Assembly (NCBI GenBank): GCA_037893245.1 | Contig: JBAIAA010000738.1 | Span: 372,001 to 436,000 of the forward strand | Direction: 5' to 3' | Source: Crossaster papposus | Taxonomy: Eukaryota; Echinodermata; Asteroidea; Velatida; Solasteridae | DNA: 64,000 nucleotides | Shown here: one piece after another, positions 33,001 to 44,612 of the stretch | How the letters are laid out: each line of letters starts with the position of its first letter | Position numbering within the stretch: position 1 is the first letter of the stretch | Translations under genes and position numbers: made by a program | The notes under the pieces: model-generated | Told to the model about the DNA's origin: nothing | The model's input: only the letters and a program-made list of their open reading frames with translations | The model's database searches: none

Positions 33001-33935
33001 GTTCTTGGTTGTCGTCGGTAGTATTTAGCGATGCCTCTTATTGGTTAATAGTTAGGTACGTAGAAATTAACTTCGCATGTTGGAGATCGCTGATCATCTC
33101 ACTCAAATTGTAAACAATTATCTTATAGGCTCGACTCCATGCATCATGGCACCATGTACTACAATATCGTGACGTTCCAACACCGTACGACACAGGATTC
33201 CCTTCATGATCCAAACGGCGAAATCGTAAATATTTCTCCATTTGGGGGAAGTAATCGAATTTGGTACAGTTCAGTTGTCTGCTCATTAGGGAGTACCTCC
33301 TGCAGAGTTTTCCACATCATAGGTGAATTGCTTTGGATTTCTTCTAAGGTGGATGTGTGAGTGTTCACTCGTTTTAATGCGGATTACATTAGTTAACATT
33401 GTGCCGCAGGTCTTTGTATGAATCCCAATGGATTTGTGAGCCTGTGCGCTTTGCAATTTTGTGTACACGATCGCGCTGCTGCATAAGTAATTTCGCTATC
33501 GAGCCACTGTACTAAGGCACAACGTAACGTAACTTCGTACTCCAAAGCAGCTCATTAGCCAATGTTATTGATATCATTACAATAAAGTTCTCAATATTGA
33601 CTGTTGTCTACTTTAATGCAAACCTTGTTTGAGCTCAAAAACTACTAAAAAGTTATGTTCCTATAATTATAAACTCCGGTGATCTCATATTCCCTAATTT
33701 TAACGTATTTTATATTTACACCCATTCGTGTTTGAGAGGGTACAGGCAATTGCAATCAACTTCATGACTGTTTGTGATATTTCTTATGTAATGGGTTTTA
33801 TTCCTGCGTTTGGTAAAGTACATGTAGGGGGCCTACACGTTAACGCTCGTTTTATGATTTGAATTATCATTCTAATCATTTATTAATCGGACATTTTGAT
33901 CGGACATTGCGCCTTAATCAGTGATTGGTCCATAA
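33001..33935. other. Upstream region of the candidate exon
   Basis: This may contain the promoter and 5' UTR of the minus-strand gene suggested at 32859-33000. No CpG island or clear TATA box stands out. An open frame at 33038-33286 (minus) lacks recognisable features. Confidence 0.3.
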
Positions 33936-33938
33936 TAA

Positions 33939-34430
33939 GGCCAAATAAAAAGAAAAATATGTTTAGCGTCACCGCCCGCTTCCTCTTTGGGGGCCGCCTC
34001 CTTTTTTCTTTTCTTTTTTCTTTTTGAAAAAATGCTAAATTTGACTATTTTAGAAAAAAAACAAACAAACAAACAAACAAACAAAATGTTGAAAGATAAT
34101 AAAATGTTATGATCGTATTTTAGACTTTAGCATCACTGTGTGCATGCTCTGGAAATATATTTTGTTCTACATGTAATAAGAAGGCTAGGGTGTGACGTGT
34201 AGTCGTGTACGGTGCATAATTGATCGACCCACATGAATTTTAATTTGTAATCGTGGGTGAACCATGTTTTAATTTTAAATTGGAAGATAGGGTGTTACAT
34301 GTTTACTGCATGACTTAAATTAAGATGTGTCGAGCGGCCATTTAAAAAAAAAAAAAAAAAAAAAAAAAGGGCCTCCTCCTTTATTTAAAAAAAAGGCATG
34401 ACGCTAAACATGTTTTTTTTTTATTTGGCC
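33939..34430. mobile_element. MITE family 8 (492 bp) with TAA duplication
   Basis: The left end GGCCAAATAAAAAGAAAAAT, followed by ATGTTTAGCGTCA, is inverted at the right end. TAA flanks both sides (33936-33938 and 34431-34433), a TWA-type site as in PIF/Harbinger-like elements. The interior holds a (CAAA)n stretch at 34060-34083 and a long poly-A at 34345-34368; no ORF is seen. Confidence 0.85.
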
Positions 34431-34433
34431 TAA

Positions 34434-35084
34434 ACGGTTTAGACCACAGGGCATGGCTGCAAAATGTGCTCAGAAATCAATTTCCTTGGCGCACCTCTTG
34501 AATCTAAGTGAAATCAATGCAGTCTGTTAGCTGGGATCATGTGGATCACGAAAAACCAAAATCCCCAATTAAATGTTCACCAGTTAATTAAATATTTGCA
34601 TTTTAATCACCTGTGTATAACGGGCGCCCTCTATTGACCAGGATTGGAAATGGGAAAAGATTGCTTATTGCAGTTGCTTGCTTAAAAGGGAATCTACAGA
34701 GACAGAATTCGATTAAAGAGGAATTAGGATGTGTTTTAATGTCTTAATACAAATTTTGTTCATTGCCATAATTTGAACTTTTTAATAGTGTCATTTTTTT
34801 ATTGTTATTGTTTGATTTTTGTATTATAATTGTTTAATCTTTTTTTTTTGGGGGGGGGGGGTTACAAATCTAAATGTAAATTGTATGAAAAAAATATATA
34901 CACGACCAGAGTTTTTTTTTAGCTTTAGTCTTTGATACATGTTTATTCGTGACGGTAAAACTGAAATTTGTCCATGTCTTTAACAATGTACTTGTGAGTG
35001 GGTGAACAACAACTCGTACCAATTTACATTTAATACACAATTCTGTTATAACAAACATTTTGCCCATTTCCAGCTGAATTTATA
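34434..35084. other. A+T-rich non-coding stretch
   Basis: Poly-T followed by poly-G lies at 34841-34860, and several A/T runs are present. No gene is seen. Confidence 0.45.
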
Positions 35085-35280
35085 TTAGGGAGAGTCAGAT
35101 GGAAAGCAGACTGTGTGATACAATGTTTCTGTGGTGACAAGATCCTTCCCTTCGATCTGCGAGAGCAGCCACTGATCTTCTTTTTTCCTCGCTGCTTCCA
35201 GAAGCTTTCCTGCAGTTAGCGTCTGGCATTGTGAATGTTTGTCAAGGACAGTTGTTCGGGTCTTTTTGTCCAAACTCCAC
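35085..35280 (-). pseudogene. Fragment of an uncharacterised TE-associated protein (tentative)
   Basis: The minus-strand frame reads RTTVLDKHSQCQTLTAGKLL, then EAARKKEDQWLLSQIEGKDL and VTTETLYHTVCF. The pattern of a charged helix, then a short 'D(L/V)xxxExxYHxxC' ending, resembles a cysteine-rich N-terminal module I recall from large uncharacterised, probably transposon-derived proteins in marine invertebrates. The frame upstream is broken near 35242. The similarity is from memory and unverified. Confidence 0.3.
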
Positions 35281-35814
35281 CTCTGTTCTCTTTTTTAACG
35301 GCATATACTCAACTACATCACGTACTGTTGACAATGCGGATTCCTGCGGTACATCAACCAGTGCGTGTACGATTGGAATGCCAATATGATCATCTCCGCT
35401 TTTTCGGCGATTTTTGCTTGGATACATTTTTCCACCTACCGGCACAAGCGTGGAATTTTTTTTAAACTCTTTTCAGAGAACAACAAAACCCTGGAATCTG
35501 CATCTGAACCGTGCATAATATACTTTTTCGCTATCATCTGAGCAGCTCGTGTCAACAGCGCCTACGCTCGCTCTATTTTACAACGCCCGCTATTGGTCCA
35601 TTTTCCCACTATTCGCACAAACGTGCCGCACCACGACAGAAGGGCCTCGTTGATTGGTCGTTGGAAAACATGAATTTTAAATTGAGATTTTATCGAGTAC
35701 TGGTTCGCAGACCGTTTGGGGATTTTATTTGTGAGTTTCCCAACAACTTTCTAAGTAGTTTAAAGTAAAATTTATATAGATTCACGATATGCGTCAAGAA
35801 GGTGCAAGATAATC

Positions 35815-36345
35815 GGCCATGCCCTGTGGTCTAGTTGATCCACATAGAAATGCAAGTTGCACTCAACTTTATAATTATCGGTGTTTATTGACTTTTAGTT
35901 TTAATGACCTTTGACCCTTTCTTAATTAGGGATGGCACCACTTGAAACTGTCTTAAGTGGCGGATTTTGCTCCAGCAAGGTGTCAGCTACACATTAAACG
36001 TGTAATTAGCACTAATTACAGACCTTCTTAATTATACTTTGCACTATATATCATGTTCTTAAGCTTGTGATCAGTGATCGGTCTATGATAATCTGTTGAT
36101 ATACACATAAATGCAAGTTGCACTCGGCGTTATAATTATTAGTGTTTAATGACTTTTGATGACCTTTGACCCTTTCCTAATTAGGGATGGCACCACTTGA
36201 AACTTTCTTAAGTGGTGAATTTTACTCCAGCAAGGTGTCAGCTACACATTGACACTTGTTTTATCCTTGCACTCAAAATTATGATTAAACGTGTAATTAG
36301 CACTAATTAAAGACCTTCTTAAATGTACTTAGCACCAATATTTTT
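35815..36345. repeat. Tandem duplication of about 260 bp
   Basis: 35815-36060 and 36073-36345 share long blocks, including ATGACCTTTGACCCTTTC, AATTAGGGATGGCACCACTT and CAGCAAGGTGTCAGCTACAC, then GTGTAATTAGCACTAATTA. The second copy has an extra 40 bp. Each copy contains a DR1-like TGACCTTTGACC. Confidence 0.8.
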
Positions 36346-36803
36346 TTTCTTAAGTATACAAATCCTATTCAGTACACGATAAACCTTCGACCTATGAAAA
36401 AATTATGTTTGAACTCAAGATTATGATTAAATCTTGATTATGATGAATTTTTGGGGGTCTGTCGGGGGCTCACCCCTCCCAACGCACCACTCGCCAAACT
36501 TAAGAAAACCCATTTTGCAGTTGTCCCAGTCACCCCTACATATCCCACGCTTCAAACCTTTTGCACTCAAAATTATGATTAAACCTGGCTGGGCTCCTGG
36601 ACTATTCGGACAGGTTAGTTAAACGATATTTGCACATGCACATGCACAGCTATAGGTGAGCCAAAACGAAATTGACCAAGTAAGAACAAAATCATTAATC
36701 CCAGTCTCATTCTTTTTGACCCATCCTGTACAAGATTAAACAAAATACTAACACATACTTGAATGACAAAACAGTTTTTGTCTGTTGTTTTCCTTATGTA
36801 CAG

Positions 36804-36879
36804 CCCCTACAAGCCAGGCCAGCTCAAGAAAGGGATGGTGGAAATCCACAGGAAGTGGTTTCAGATGAAAATTTATTAG
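36804..36879 (+). CDS. Possible short terminal exon
   Basis: The acceptor TTGTTTTCCTTATGTACAG (with a pyrimidine tract) is followed by a 24-codon open stretch ending in TAG at 36877-36879: PYKPGQLKKGMVEIHRKWFQ and MKIY. A second frame is open for longer (to 37043) across the same bases. No family or upstream exon was found. Confidence 0.2.
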
Positions 36880-37560
36880 ACTCGACTCCGACTCATAATC
36901 TCATAATTTTGACACATTTTAGAAAGACAGAAAACCAGTTCGGTAAACTTCCACTCCACTATAGAAATAACACTTCTGCAAAAAAATTCTCAAGGTTCTT
37001 TAAAACCATTTTGGAATATTTGTCTCTTAAAATATTATTTTGATCATAAACCTTTTTGGTCCAAAATGCTCAAATGCATATTTAGCCACTAAGTTAAAGT
37101 ACTCCAAATCGATAGTTGGTACAACTTCATTCTCATTGAACTGCCTTACTTTTAAGTTAAATGCTACATGAGATTAAGAACTCGCAAGCAGACAAAAGGA
37201 TTATATATTCTACAAAAGTCGGCCGTTGACAGATTTTCTAAATTAGATGTAAAGTTTGATTTTGAATGCATTCTAATTACAATATATAAATGATGTTATT
37301 TGTGTTAACATTAATCAAATATCTTCGCCAAGTCAACACAGTACGAGCACTTCAACTATAGTTAGGACATAAGGATACTGAGAAACCTTGGTTTAGGAGA
37401 TACTCTGGAGCCGCCCAAGTTACTTCAACAGAAAGTTTTTATAAGAGTTGACAGCCTAATTTTAACAGGAACAGACTATAAAAGACTTGAAAAGAAGGAA
37501 TAAAGTGTTGTGTTTTTGAAATCAGATTTGATGGTTTAATTATTTTTAGGAATCTCCGAA
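36880..37560. other. Non-coding stretch
   Basis: Nothing recognised in this A+T-rich interval. Confidence 0.4.
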
Positions 37561-37574
37561 ATGACAATTCATTT

Positions 37575-37870
37575 CAGTTAACAATGTCGTGAAAAAGTCA
37601 GTCTCGGCATCGTATGAATGTCCCTTCCCAACGTCGTAGGAATGTCACTTCTCAATTCAGCTAACACATAACGTTTTCATAACGTTCCTGGAATGTCATC
37701 TTTGGTCACGTTCTGTGAAAACGTTGACGGAACATTATGCGGACGCTTGAAGGAAACGTTGCATTGTAACATTTAAATAACGTTATTAACAACGTTCGAA
37801 GATCGTTATACGGACGTCGGAATGTAACGTTTTGTTGTAACGTTCCTAAAACGGTATTCGGACATCAGGA
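37575..37870. repeat. AACGTT-rich degenerate repeat
   Basis: The palindrome AACGTT and the block CCCAACGTCGTAGGAATGTC recur, related to the minisatellite at 38435-38554 on the other side of family 7 sequence. The two stretches may be one repeat family around the piggyBac-like element. Confidence 0.55.
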
Positions 37871-38250
37871 AATGTACCTACAGCAACTGACCAATCAGAA
37901 GTGAGGAAATTTGTGTTGACAATAGTCGATGTTGAATTGTGGTATTCAGTCCAAAATGCATTTTTTTGACCATAATATGTAATTATTCAAACGATTCCAT
38001 GGTTGAATTTATATTTTTGTGCAAACATAGTGAACAATTCACATTATATTTTATTTGTATTCAAATGTTGACATTATTCATAAAAAAAACTAGCTGTGAC
38101 TTCATCGTGGACAAAGAAAGCGAACTATAAAACTCACAACGGCAATAGCTAAGTTTGTAGTAAGTGTTCAGTACAGTAATATGAATAGGTTATTATTGTA
38201 TGTATGCGTAATTGCAATGTGTAATAAGTTAATTCCATTGGTATTATTTC
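37868..38250 (+). repeat. Dispersed repeat family 7, copy 2
   Basis: It has the same ordered blocks as 29335-29700 (CAGCAACTGACCAATC, GAGGAAATTTGT, TTATTCAAACGATTCCATG, GTGTAATAAGTTAATTCC). It lies between two AACGT-type repeat stretches. Confidence 0.55.
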
Positions 38251-38434
38251 ATTACGTAATTACGTAATGTGTACACGCAGTGAATATGTGTTAAAACAGT
38301 AGATCCTTGTTATCTTGCCAATGTCCTCTGAATGTTGTACGAATGTTATTTCACAACGTTTCTTTGTAAAGAGAACCCCACACATTTACATTCCCGCAAC
38401 GTTTTTTGGTTAGCTTGGAATGTTGTAGAAACGG

Positions 38435-38554
38435 CACTTCCCAACGTCGTAGGAATGCCACTTCCAAACGTAATGGGAGCGTCACTTCCAAACGTCTTAG
38501 ACATGTCCTTACCCAACGTCTTAGGAATGTGACTTCCCAACGTTCTAACGATGT
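38435..38554 (+). repeat. 24-bp minisatellite, five copies
   Basis: Units follow CACTTCCCAACGTCGTAGGAATGC with changes and begin at 38435, 38459, 38483, 38507 and 38531. As 24 is a multiple of three the array is open as an octapeptide repeat (LPNVVGMP-like), but nothing indicates that it is translated. Confidence 0.85.
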
Positions 38555-38566
38555 CATTTCAAATCT

Positions 38567-40025
38567 TTGCACACACGTCACCTGTTGCCCATGCGAATCT
38601 ATCAGCTCTTCTTCTGCAAAGCAGTGTGGGAGTTGATGGTGGATGAGACCAATCGCTACGCAGACCAAACAATGGGTGTAGATGTGGCCAATCATCAGCC
38701 TGCCTGGAATCCAACTACTGTTCCTGAAATTATGGCATTCGTGGCCTTGCTTCTGTGCATGGGTATAAAAGGCCTCGCTACAGCATGCACTGGTCCAGGT
38801 CCGAAGTTCTGTGAAGTCCCCTGTATTCGGCGACCATGTCTCGCAATCGATTCACTGCGATCCTTCGATTTTTTCACCTTGCCAACAACAGAGCTCAACC
38901 AGGTGATGCTCCCCCTGACAAACTGTCCAAGGTCCGCCCGCTGCTTGACATTGTACTGCCATCCTTTCCTCGTATTTCCAAGCCAGGCCGAAACCTCTTA
39001 CCCGATGAGACAATGATCAAGTTCAAAGGTCGACTTGGTTTCAAACAGTACATGCCACGAAAGTCGGCCAAATGGGGATTAAAATGTTTTTTCACTAAAC
39101 GAGTCAGAAACTGGTTATACCTGTGCTTGGAAGGTGTTCACCGGCTTCCAGCCCACATCAAAGGAATCCAGTCGACCCTCTATTGGTTATGCTTCAACAC
39201 ACCACCCACCTCTAATATTACATCTGCTGGGCATGTAGTCCTCGACCTAATAACAGGACTCGAACATAAGGGACATTTCATTTTCATGAACAATTGGTAC
39301 ACAAGCCCAGCTCTCGTCTGCAAGTTACCACAGTTAGAGTTTGGAGCTTATGGAACTGCACGCTACACCACACTGGGGATTCCAGATTGTGCAAACCCAA
39401 ACAAGTTACACATGATAAGAGGTGCTGACCGCCTAGTTTTACACCATGAGCCGGCCAACTGTGCGTCGTTTTTTGTAACTCTTCTAACAAATGTTGGAAA
39501 CTGCAATATCGACACGAAAGACATTCGGAGCAAAAACAGTTTGAGTGGACTTCGTACGATCAAAAAACCTTATGTCGTTAATGATTATAATAAATACATG
39601 GGAGGAAGTGATCTCGCAGCACAAATGTGTCAGTACTACTCGCACCATCACAAATCGATGAAATGGTGGGAAAACGTTTTCGTGGCCATTCTTGACATCT
39701 GCTTGGTGAATGCTACCATTGTATACAACAGCATCCCTACAAATCAGCACTTGACCACTTTGGATTTCAGGGTCAAGGTAATATAAGAGCTTATTTTCAC
39801 TTCGAAGCACAACCCAGCTGAGCATGCCAGTCAAGTGTCACGTGGTTCCAGCCACTTTCCGACTCATCACTATCCTGGGATAATTTTGGCCGGCAAAAGG
39901 CGCAACTGTGTTGTTTGCAGTACCAGAGCCAAGCGGAAACAAACTCGCACCGTCGCACGACTTGTAAACAATGTGCCAAACCAATGTGTGAACTGCCGTG
40001 CTTTGATAAGTTTCATAGTCTGTGA
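38567..40025 (+). pseudogene. piggyBac-like (DDE_Tnp_1_7) transposase, inactivated
   Basis: Cut-and-paste transposase relative. The N-terminal part (38567-38835) reads ELMVDETNRYADQ, PTTVPEIMAFVALLLCMGIK and KFCEVPCIRRP; after a one-base loss the frame from 38836 continues MSRNRFTAILRFFHLANN. In this 316-aa frame the first catalytic Asp is present (LPDETMIKFKGR, D57), the second is replaced (FIFMNNWYTSP, Asn152 for Asp), and in MGGSDLAAQM the first Asp (259) is kept while the second is Ala262. The frame stops at 39786, but the C-terminal Cys-rich domain follows in two frames (RNCVVC..., then TTCKQCAKPMCELPCFDKFH), ending with TGA at 40023-40025. Flanking TTAA ends were not identified. It is decayed by at least two frameshifts and lost catalytic residues. 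Confidence 0.87.
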
Positions 40026-40057
40026 TGAGCTTTCACCTGAGCAAGTTTCATTGCGGT

Positions 40058-40146
40058 CCCCCCCCCCCCCCCCCCCCCACCGCAATGTTGGAGTGATGGC
40101 GCACACACCGCCAACCCAACATTGAGCTGGGGGGGGGGGGGGGGGG
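40058..40146. repeat. Poly-C / poly-G inverted hairpin
   Basis: A run of about 21 C (40058-40078) and a run of about 18 G (40129-40146) flank CAATGTTGG and its complement CCCAACATTG, so the whole stretch can fold into one long G:C-rich stem. The tracts are likely to be unstable in length and error-prone in sequencing. Confidence 0.8.
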
Positions 40147-40149
40147 TGG

Positions 40150-41400
40150 CCTTCATTCAAACTTTTGACTTCAGCTATAGTGTACCCATTTTGAATGTTT
40201 GTGCAATTACCTTCACAGTCCGGATTTCCTTCATTTTGAATAAAATCAAAGCATTTTCAAAGAATTTTTCTCACTCCTAAATTAGTGTTTTTTCACACTT
40301 CTTGGTAGTTGTCAACTCATATCAAGGGCAAAAAAGTGGGTGTGAGATATATAATTCTTTCCTACCCTTCCAAAAAAAAAATATCTCACAGGCCAATATT
40401 GTTGTTTTAATTAATCTAATAGTCATTGTTTTGGGGGTACTATCAATCCATTATAATTCAACACCACTTCATAGAAAAGTGGCCTTTCATTACTTTGCCT
40501 TGCGAGGGCGCTATACACTAAAACTTGGCAAAAAGTACTTGGTCACTAACTGGTCATATCATGTAATCACTGTGGTAACCTAAGCATAGTGACAAAATAT
40601 GCCTTGGTACTGAAAGGGATAAGAGGGACACGCAACAGAGTTATAAACAACAACTCGCATTTGGTTTAATATCACTCCTCTGATTCGACATTACATGAAT
40701 ACAACTAAATAGCGAGGTTTGCTACAAAGAGACCTGAGGGTTACTTCACCTACTTTATGTAAATTAGTAAACCTCCTTTAGTTCCAATTCCCGGAAATAC
40801 GCCTCACATTGGAGGGTTATTCTCCCTACCAAACCTCTTAATGTAAACCTCAGTAATCGGCTTTATACGCCTATACAATAAAACCCAAGGTTAGTTTATT
40901 CCCATTAACCCGAACCAACTTAAGGACCGATAAGGTCAGGAAGCTCTCGATAAACCTCTATAGTCATGGGCAACAGATCACACAGACTTTAAACCTCGAC
41001 ACAGAGTTATCCGATTACAGGCAACCGTACGTATCGCATGTCTGACTACTGATCTATCAGCCTAATCTAAACCAACTGTCGAGATACTCATCCCAACGCT
41101 ATACAATCCCCTGCATTACATCACAGCACAAACTCAGCAATTGCTGAATAAGTTTCTTAAAGTTCGCGCCGGGATTATTTTAACATCGCCGAGCCCACGG
41201 GCGGGATTATTTTTAACGAAACTCAATCCGAAGCGTCTTCAGGCTGATAGTGCCGGGAAGCACACCCACGCATTTCCGGCCTTGCCCGCTGCTGACATAC
41301 ATTTCCGAACTTGAACTTGGCGTGTTAATGCGTCATCCGTTTTGAATCTGGGGAAATGTTTGCGTTTATATACGTCATCCGGCGCGAACTGGTTAAGCCC
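40150..41400. other. Non-coding stretch
   Basis: No gene is seen. The heptamer AAACCTC recurs five times between 40768 and 41000, with no clear period. 41160-41230 has a short near-repeat GCCGGGATTATTTTAAC/GGCGGGATTATTTTTAAC. Confidence 0.4.
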
Positions 41401-41404
41401 CAGT

Positions 41405-41865
41405 CCCAGCAAAAGCCGGATACGCTACGGATCACCCCGGATGCACTACGGTTCATATCCGGGGTCATCCGGGAGTGGAACCGTAGTCAAACCGGCGTGA
41501 TGAACCGTAGCCAATCCGGGACCATCCGGGGCCATTCGGGACCATCTGGGGACATCCGTAGTACGTCCGGGAAGTCGAGCGTCACCCCGGATCATCAACA
41601 TCTAGCATCCAGGCCGATCCGGGCCATCCGGTTAGGGAGAGGGGGGCGGCGGAGAACCGTAGTGAAACCGTAGTGCGACCGTGATGACCCGTAGTGTATC
41701 CGGGATAAACCGTAGCGTAACCGTAGTGTAACCGTGTTTATCCGGGATGAAACGGGAGTTGGTTTACACACGGTTCCACTACGGTTCGACTACGGATGAC
41801 CCCAGATACACTACGGATCACCACGGATTCACTACGGTGTCACCACGGATGTGCCACGGTTCACC
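41405..41865. repeat. CCGTAGT/ATCCGGG cryptic repeat with inversion
   Basis: ACTACGG or its complement CCGTAGT appears more than fifteen times with ATCCGGG/CCGGAT. The motif is mostly in one orientation at 41500-41735 (ACCGTAGTG) and inverted at 41770-41860 (CACTACGGT). The stretch is G+C-rich relative to its surroundings and would fold strongly. It is perhaps the interior of an unrecognised MITE. Confidence 0.65.
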
Positions 41866-42667
41866 CTAACCCTTTGACCCTATGACTCTGGGCTTTTTTG
41901 ACCCTAGTACACGTCATGCAATGCGACACATGGCCATGGATGAATGGAAAACGTAGATGTTAAACAATCAGATTTGGAGACAAAAAAATTCGCAGCCCGG
42001 CCGTGCAATGATATTATTGGCCGTTTTCCAAACCTCAGCTTTGTTTCCGTTTTTGCTTCGTTCATGCAGTTTGACAATATGAAGCCACGAACTAAATCTG
42101 AGGTATGAAAAACGGCCATAGTCGAGGCTTTTGCTGCGGCGCTTTTGGTTTCGCCGTGACAGTTGTGAGCCACCGTATACTGCATGGCACGTGAAGTAGT
42201 ATCCCTAACTTAAGGTTCATCTGTGAAAAAATTTAAAAGAAGCTAATTTCAACTGATTTGGGTAGGTATGGGTATGGACAACTACCAAAAAAAAGGAAGG
42301 AGGGATAGGGGTTGGGGATTTTTTTTTATTAGAGGTCAAAGGTCATTGACCCCTGCCCAAATCCCTAAAAATTATATTTCAGCAACAAAATATGATATAG
42401 AGATGATCTTGGTGTCAAAATGTACGGAATTACAATAGAAGATGACATCAAATAATTATTGACCCTTGGGACCAAATCCTGACCTCCGAAAATGAGGTCA
42501 AAGGTCACAAAACAATGTTATTACTAAAATGTCATATTTATAGTAACAAAATATGGTATATAGATGATCTTGGTGTCAAAATGCACAGGATTATGAAAGA
42601 AGATGACATAGAATAACTGCTGACCCTGAGGTCAAAGAAAAGAGGTCAAAGGTCAAAAATAGACGTA

Positions 42668-43395
42668 GGGTACGTGCAGGTAAAATGGGACTGCAGGTAA
42701 TATGGGACGCATGAATTAAATTAAATTAGGCGCCTATAAAGCTTCAGAGACAAGAAATAGCGCTCTCAATAGTTGCGATAACTCATTGCCATCGCTGCCA
42801 ACATGGCTGATTTGTTCGGGAACGGAGATCTCGGTGAAGAAATAATCAAAATTTGACAATGTATGTTAAGTTGACAGTATTTTTTTGCTCTGATCTAAAA
42901 ATAGATATTTCATGGAATGTACTGATATTAAAAACTGACCAGAAAGTACCAGAGGGTGAGCTGAATTCTTGACATATTTAGGATGCTTATGAAGTGTTTT
43001 GATTGTATTGAAGGTGTGGGGTCCTGTGTATAATTGTTTTAGGATTTATTATGCATTTAATGGGAGCTCCGGGAGCGCAACAAGGTGCAGGTAATATGGG
43101 ACGCGATAAATGTGATAGAGCGGAATGAAATTGCATTTGAAAATTATATTATCATATACAAATTACCATACGTCCCATATTACCTGCACTGCAGGTAATA
43201 TGGGACCTTTGGTGATGACGTCATAATTTGAATGTAACTGTCATAAATGGATACAACATGGTTTAAATTATATCATCAAAAGGAAGGGTAGTTGTTACTG
43301 ATTCCAATAACCAATGTTTCTTTAGAATGATTTTATCTATCTTTATGCAAATTATGCAAATGAGCTTAATGGGCCCATATTACCTGCACCTACCC
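42668..43395. mobile_element. Nested TIR element (728 bp) with TA duplication
   Basis: Ends are GGGTACGTGCAGGTAAAATG and the complement of GGGTAGGTGCAGGTAATATG, flanked by TA. The interrupted host unit continues on the other side (TTACTAAAATGTCATATT, as at 42517). Further copies of GCAGGTAATATGGGAC occur inside at 42692, 43086, 43168 (inverted) and 43192, so it is internally duplicated. A 2-bp TA site would fit Tc1/mariner-like elements; this is inference. Confidence 0.8.
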
Positions 43396-43724
43396 TATTA
43401 CTAAAATGTCATATTAGTAAAATAACAGGAAAATTACCATGAACAAAAACAAATCTAAGAGGCTAATTTCAACTTATTGTGGCGGGTATGGGGGTTATTA
43501 TTTATTCCAAGAGCAAAGAAGGAGGGGAAAATTCCCTTTCTGAGGGTCAAAGGTCTTTGACCCTGCACTAAAACATTATAAATTGTATCTCAGCAGCAGT
43601 ATGTTTTTCATAGGCCTAGATGATCTTGGTGTCCAAATGCACAGAATTATACTAGGAGACAAACACAATATGAAATGGATTCTTCACCACCAATATACGA
43701 GGTTAAAGGTCAAAATGAGCAATT

Positions 43725-43746
43725 GGGGGGGGGGGGGGGGGGGGGT
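43725..43746. repeat. Poly-G tract
   Basis: A run of about 21 G follows the left arm of the long-arm element. The length is uncertain. Confidence 0.8.
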
Positions 43747-44179
43747 TAAAGTTCATTAGTGTCAAATAGTTTGTATATGTGCATTTATAATCATGTTTGG
43801 TGTTTATTGGGAAAGAGCGTAATCATACATTCAGCCTACGTTTTTTTATTATTAAAACGATTCTCGGTCACAGGGGAAGGACATTAAATTGAAGGACGTC
43901 TAACGCTGGATTATGTGGAATTGTTTTCTTTTTCTGTGAGACTATTAGGTTTTTTAGTTAAAGATGAAGTGCTTTTGCAAGAAAATAGCAAAGGGAAACC
44001 GGTTTATGCAGGCATACTTCTAGGAATGATAAGTTTATTTGTTGTTGTTTGTTTGATCAATTCCAGAGTTAGCTGCAGTGAATCAGAACTCATTCTACTA
44101 TGGGAAGGGGAGGGTTTATATGGAAGTTGTCCCAAGTCAGAACTATTTTTCATCGTTTTCATTATTGTTTTGGAGATGC

Positions 44180-44612
44180 TGCAACAGTTCTGCTGCGTGA
44201 AGTATCATAGGATTGTATGTTTGTTGCTGGTCTGCAGAGATAAATCTGTATATTTATGATTTGCTGGTATGCCAGCAGTGTGGTTGCGTAACTATATTGC
44301 CCAGAGCGTAATTCTTAATGTAAATTTTTTCTTAGTGATATACGCTTCTGGGAAGTCAGTTCTGGCCACATTTTTTCTGCGAGATTGCAGTCGGTAGGAG
44401 GAGGGAGGGGGAGGGGTTACGTGTACAAGTTTCAAGAGAACCCCTCCGTGTTTTTCGTTATTTTCTTGAGACGCGGTTCTGCTGACAAGTATCATATGGA
44501 TTGTATTTGTGACTGGCAGAGTTAAATCTGTAACTGTACGTTATCTAGTGGGTATGCCCGGTATGCCAGAGAGTGGTTGTTTGACTGGCCTCTCCAGAGC
44601 GTAATTCTTAAC
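44180..44612 (+). repeat. Direct duplication of about 140 bp, 294 bp apart
   Basis: 44190-44318 and 44480-44612 share AAGTATCATA(T/G)GGATTGTAT, CAGAG(T/A)TAAATCTGTA, GGTATGCCAG and CCAGAGCGTAATTCTTA. The 114-aa open frame at 43915-44259 overlaps this and is hydrophobic but otherwise featureless. Confidence 0.7.

Noticed and set aside
38332..38540. Short octapeptide-repeat protein
   Set aside because: The frame exists only because the minisatellite unit is 24 bp; there is no start context or splice evidence.
39484..39834. 116-codon minus-strand frame
   Set aside because: It is antisense to the piggyBac-like transposase; no features.
43915..44259. Hydrophobic 114-aa protein (possible membrane protein)
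   Set aside because: It overlaps a direct duplication inside a mobile element and its composition follows T-rich DNA; no codon or motif support.
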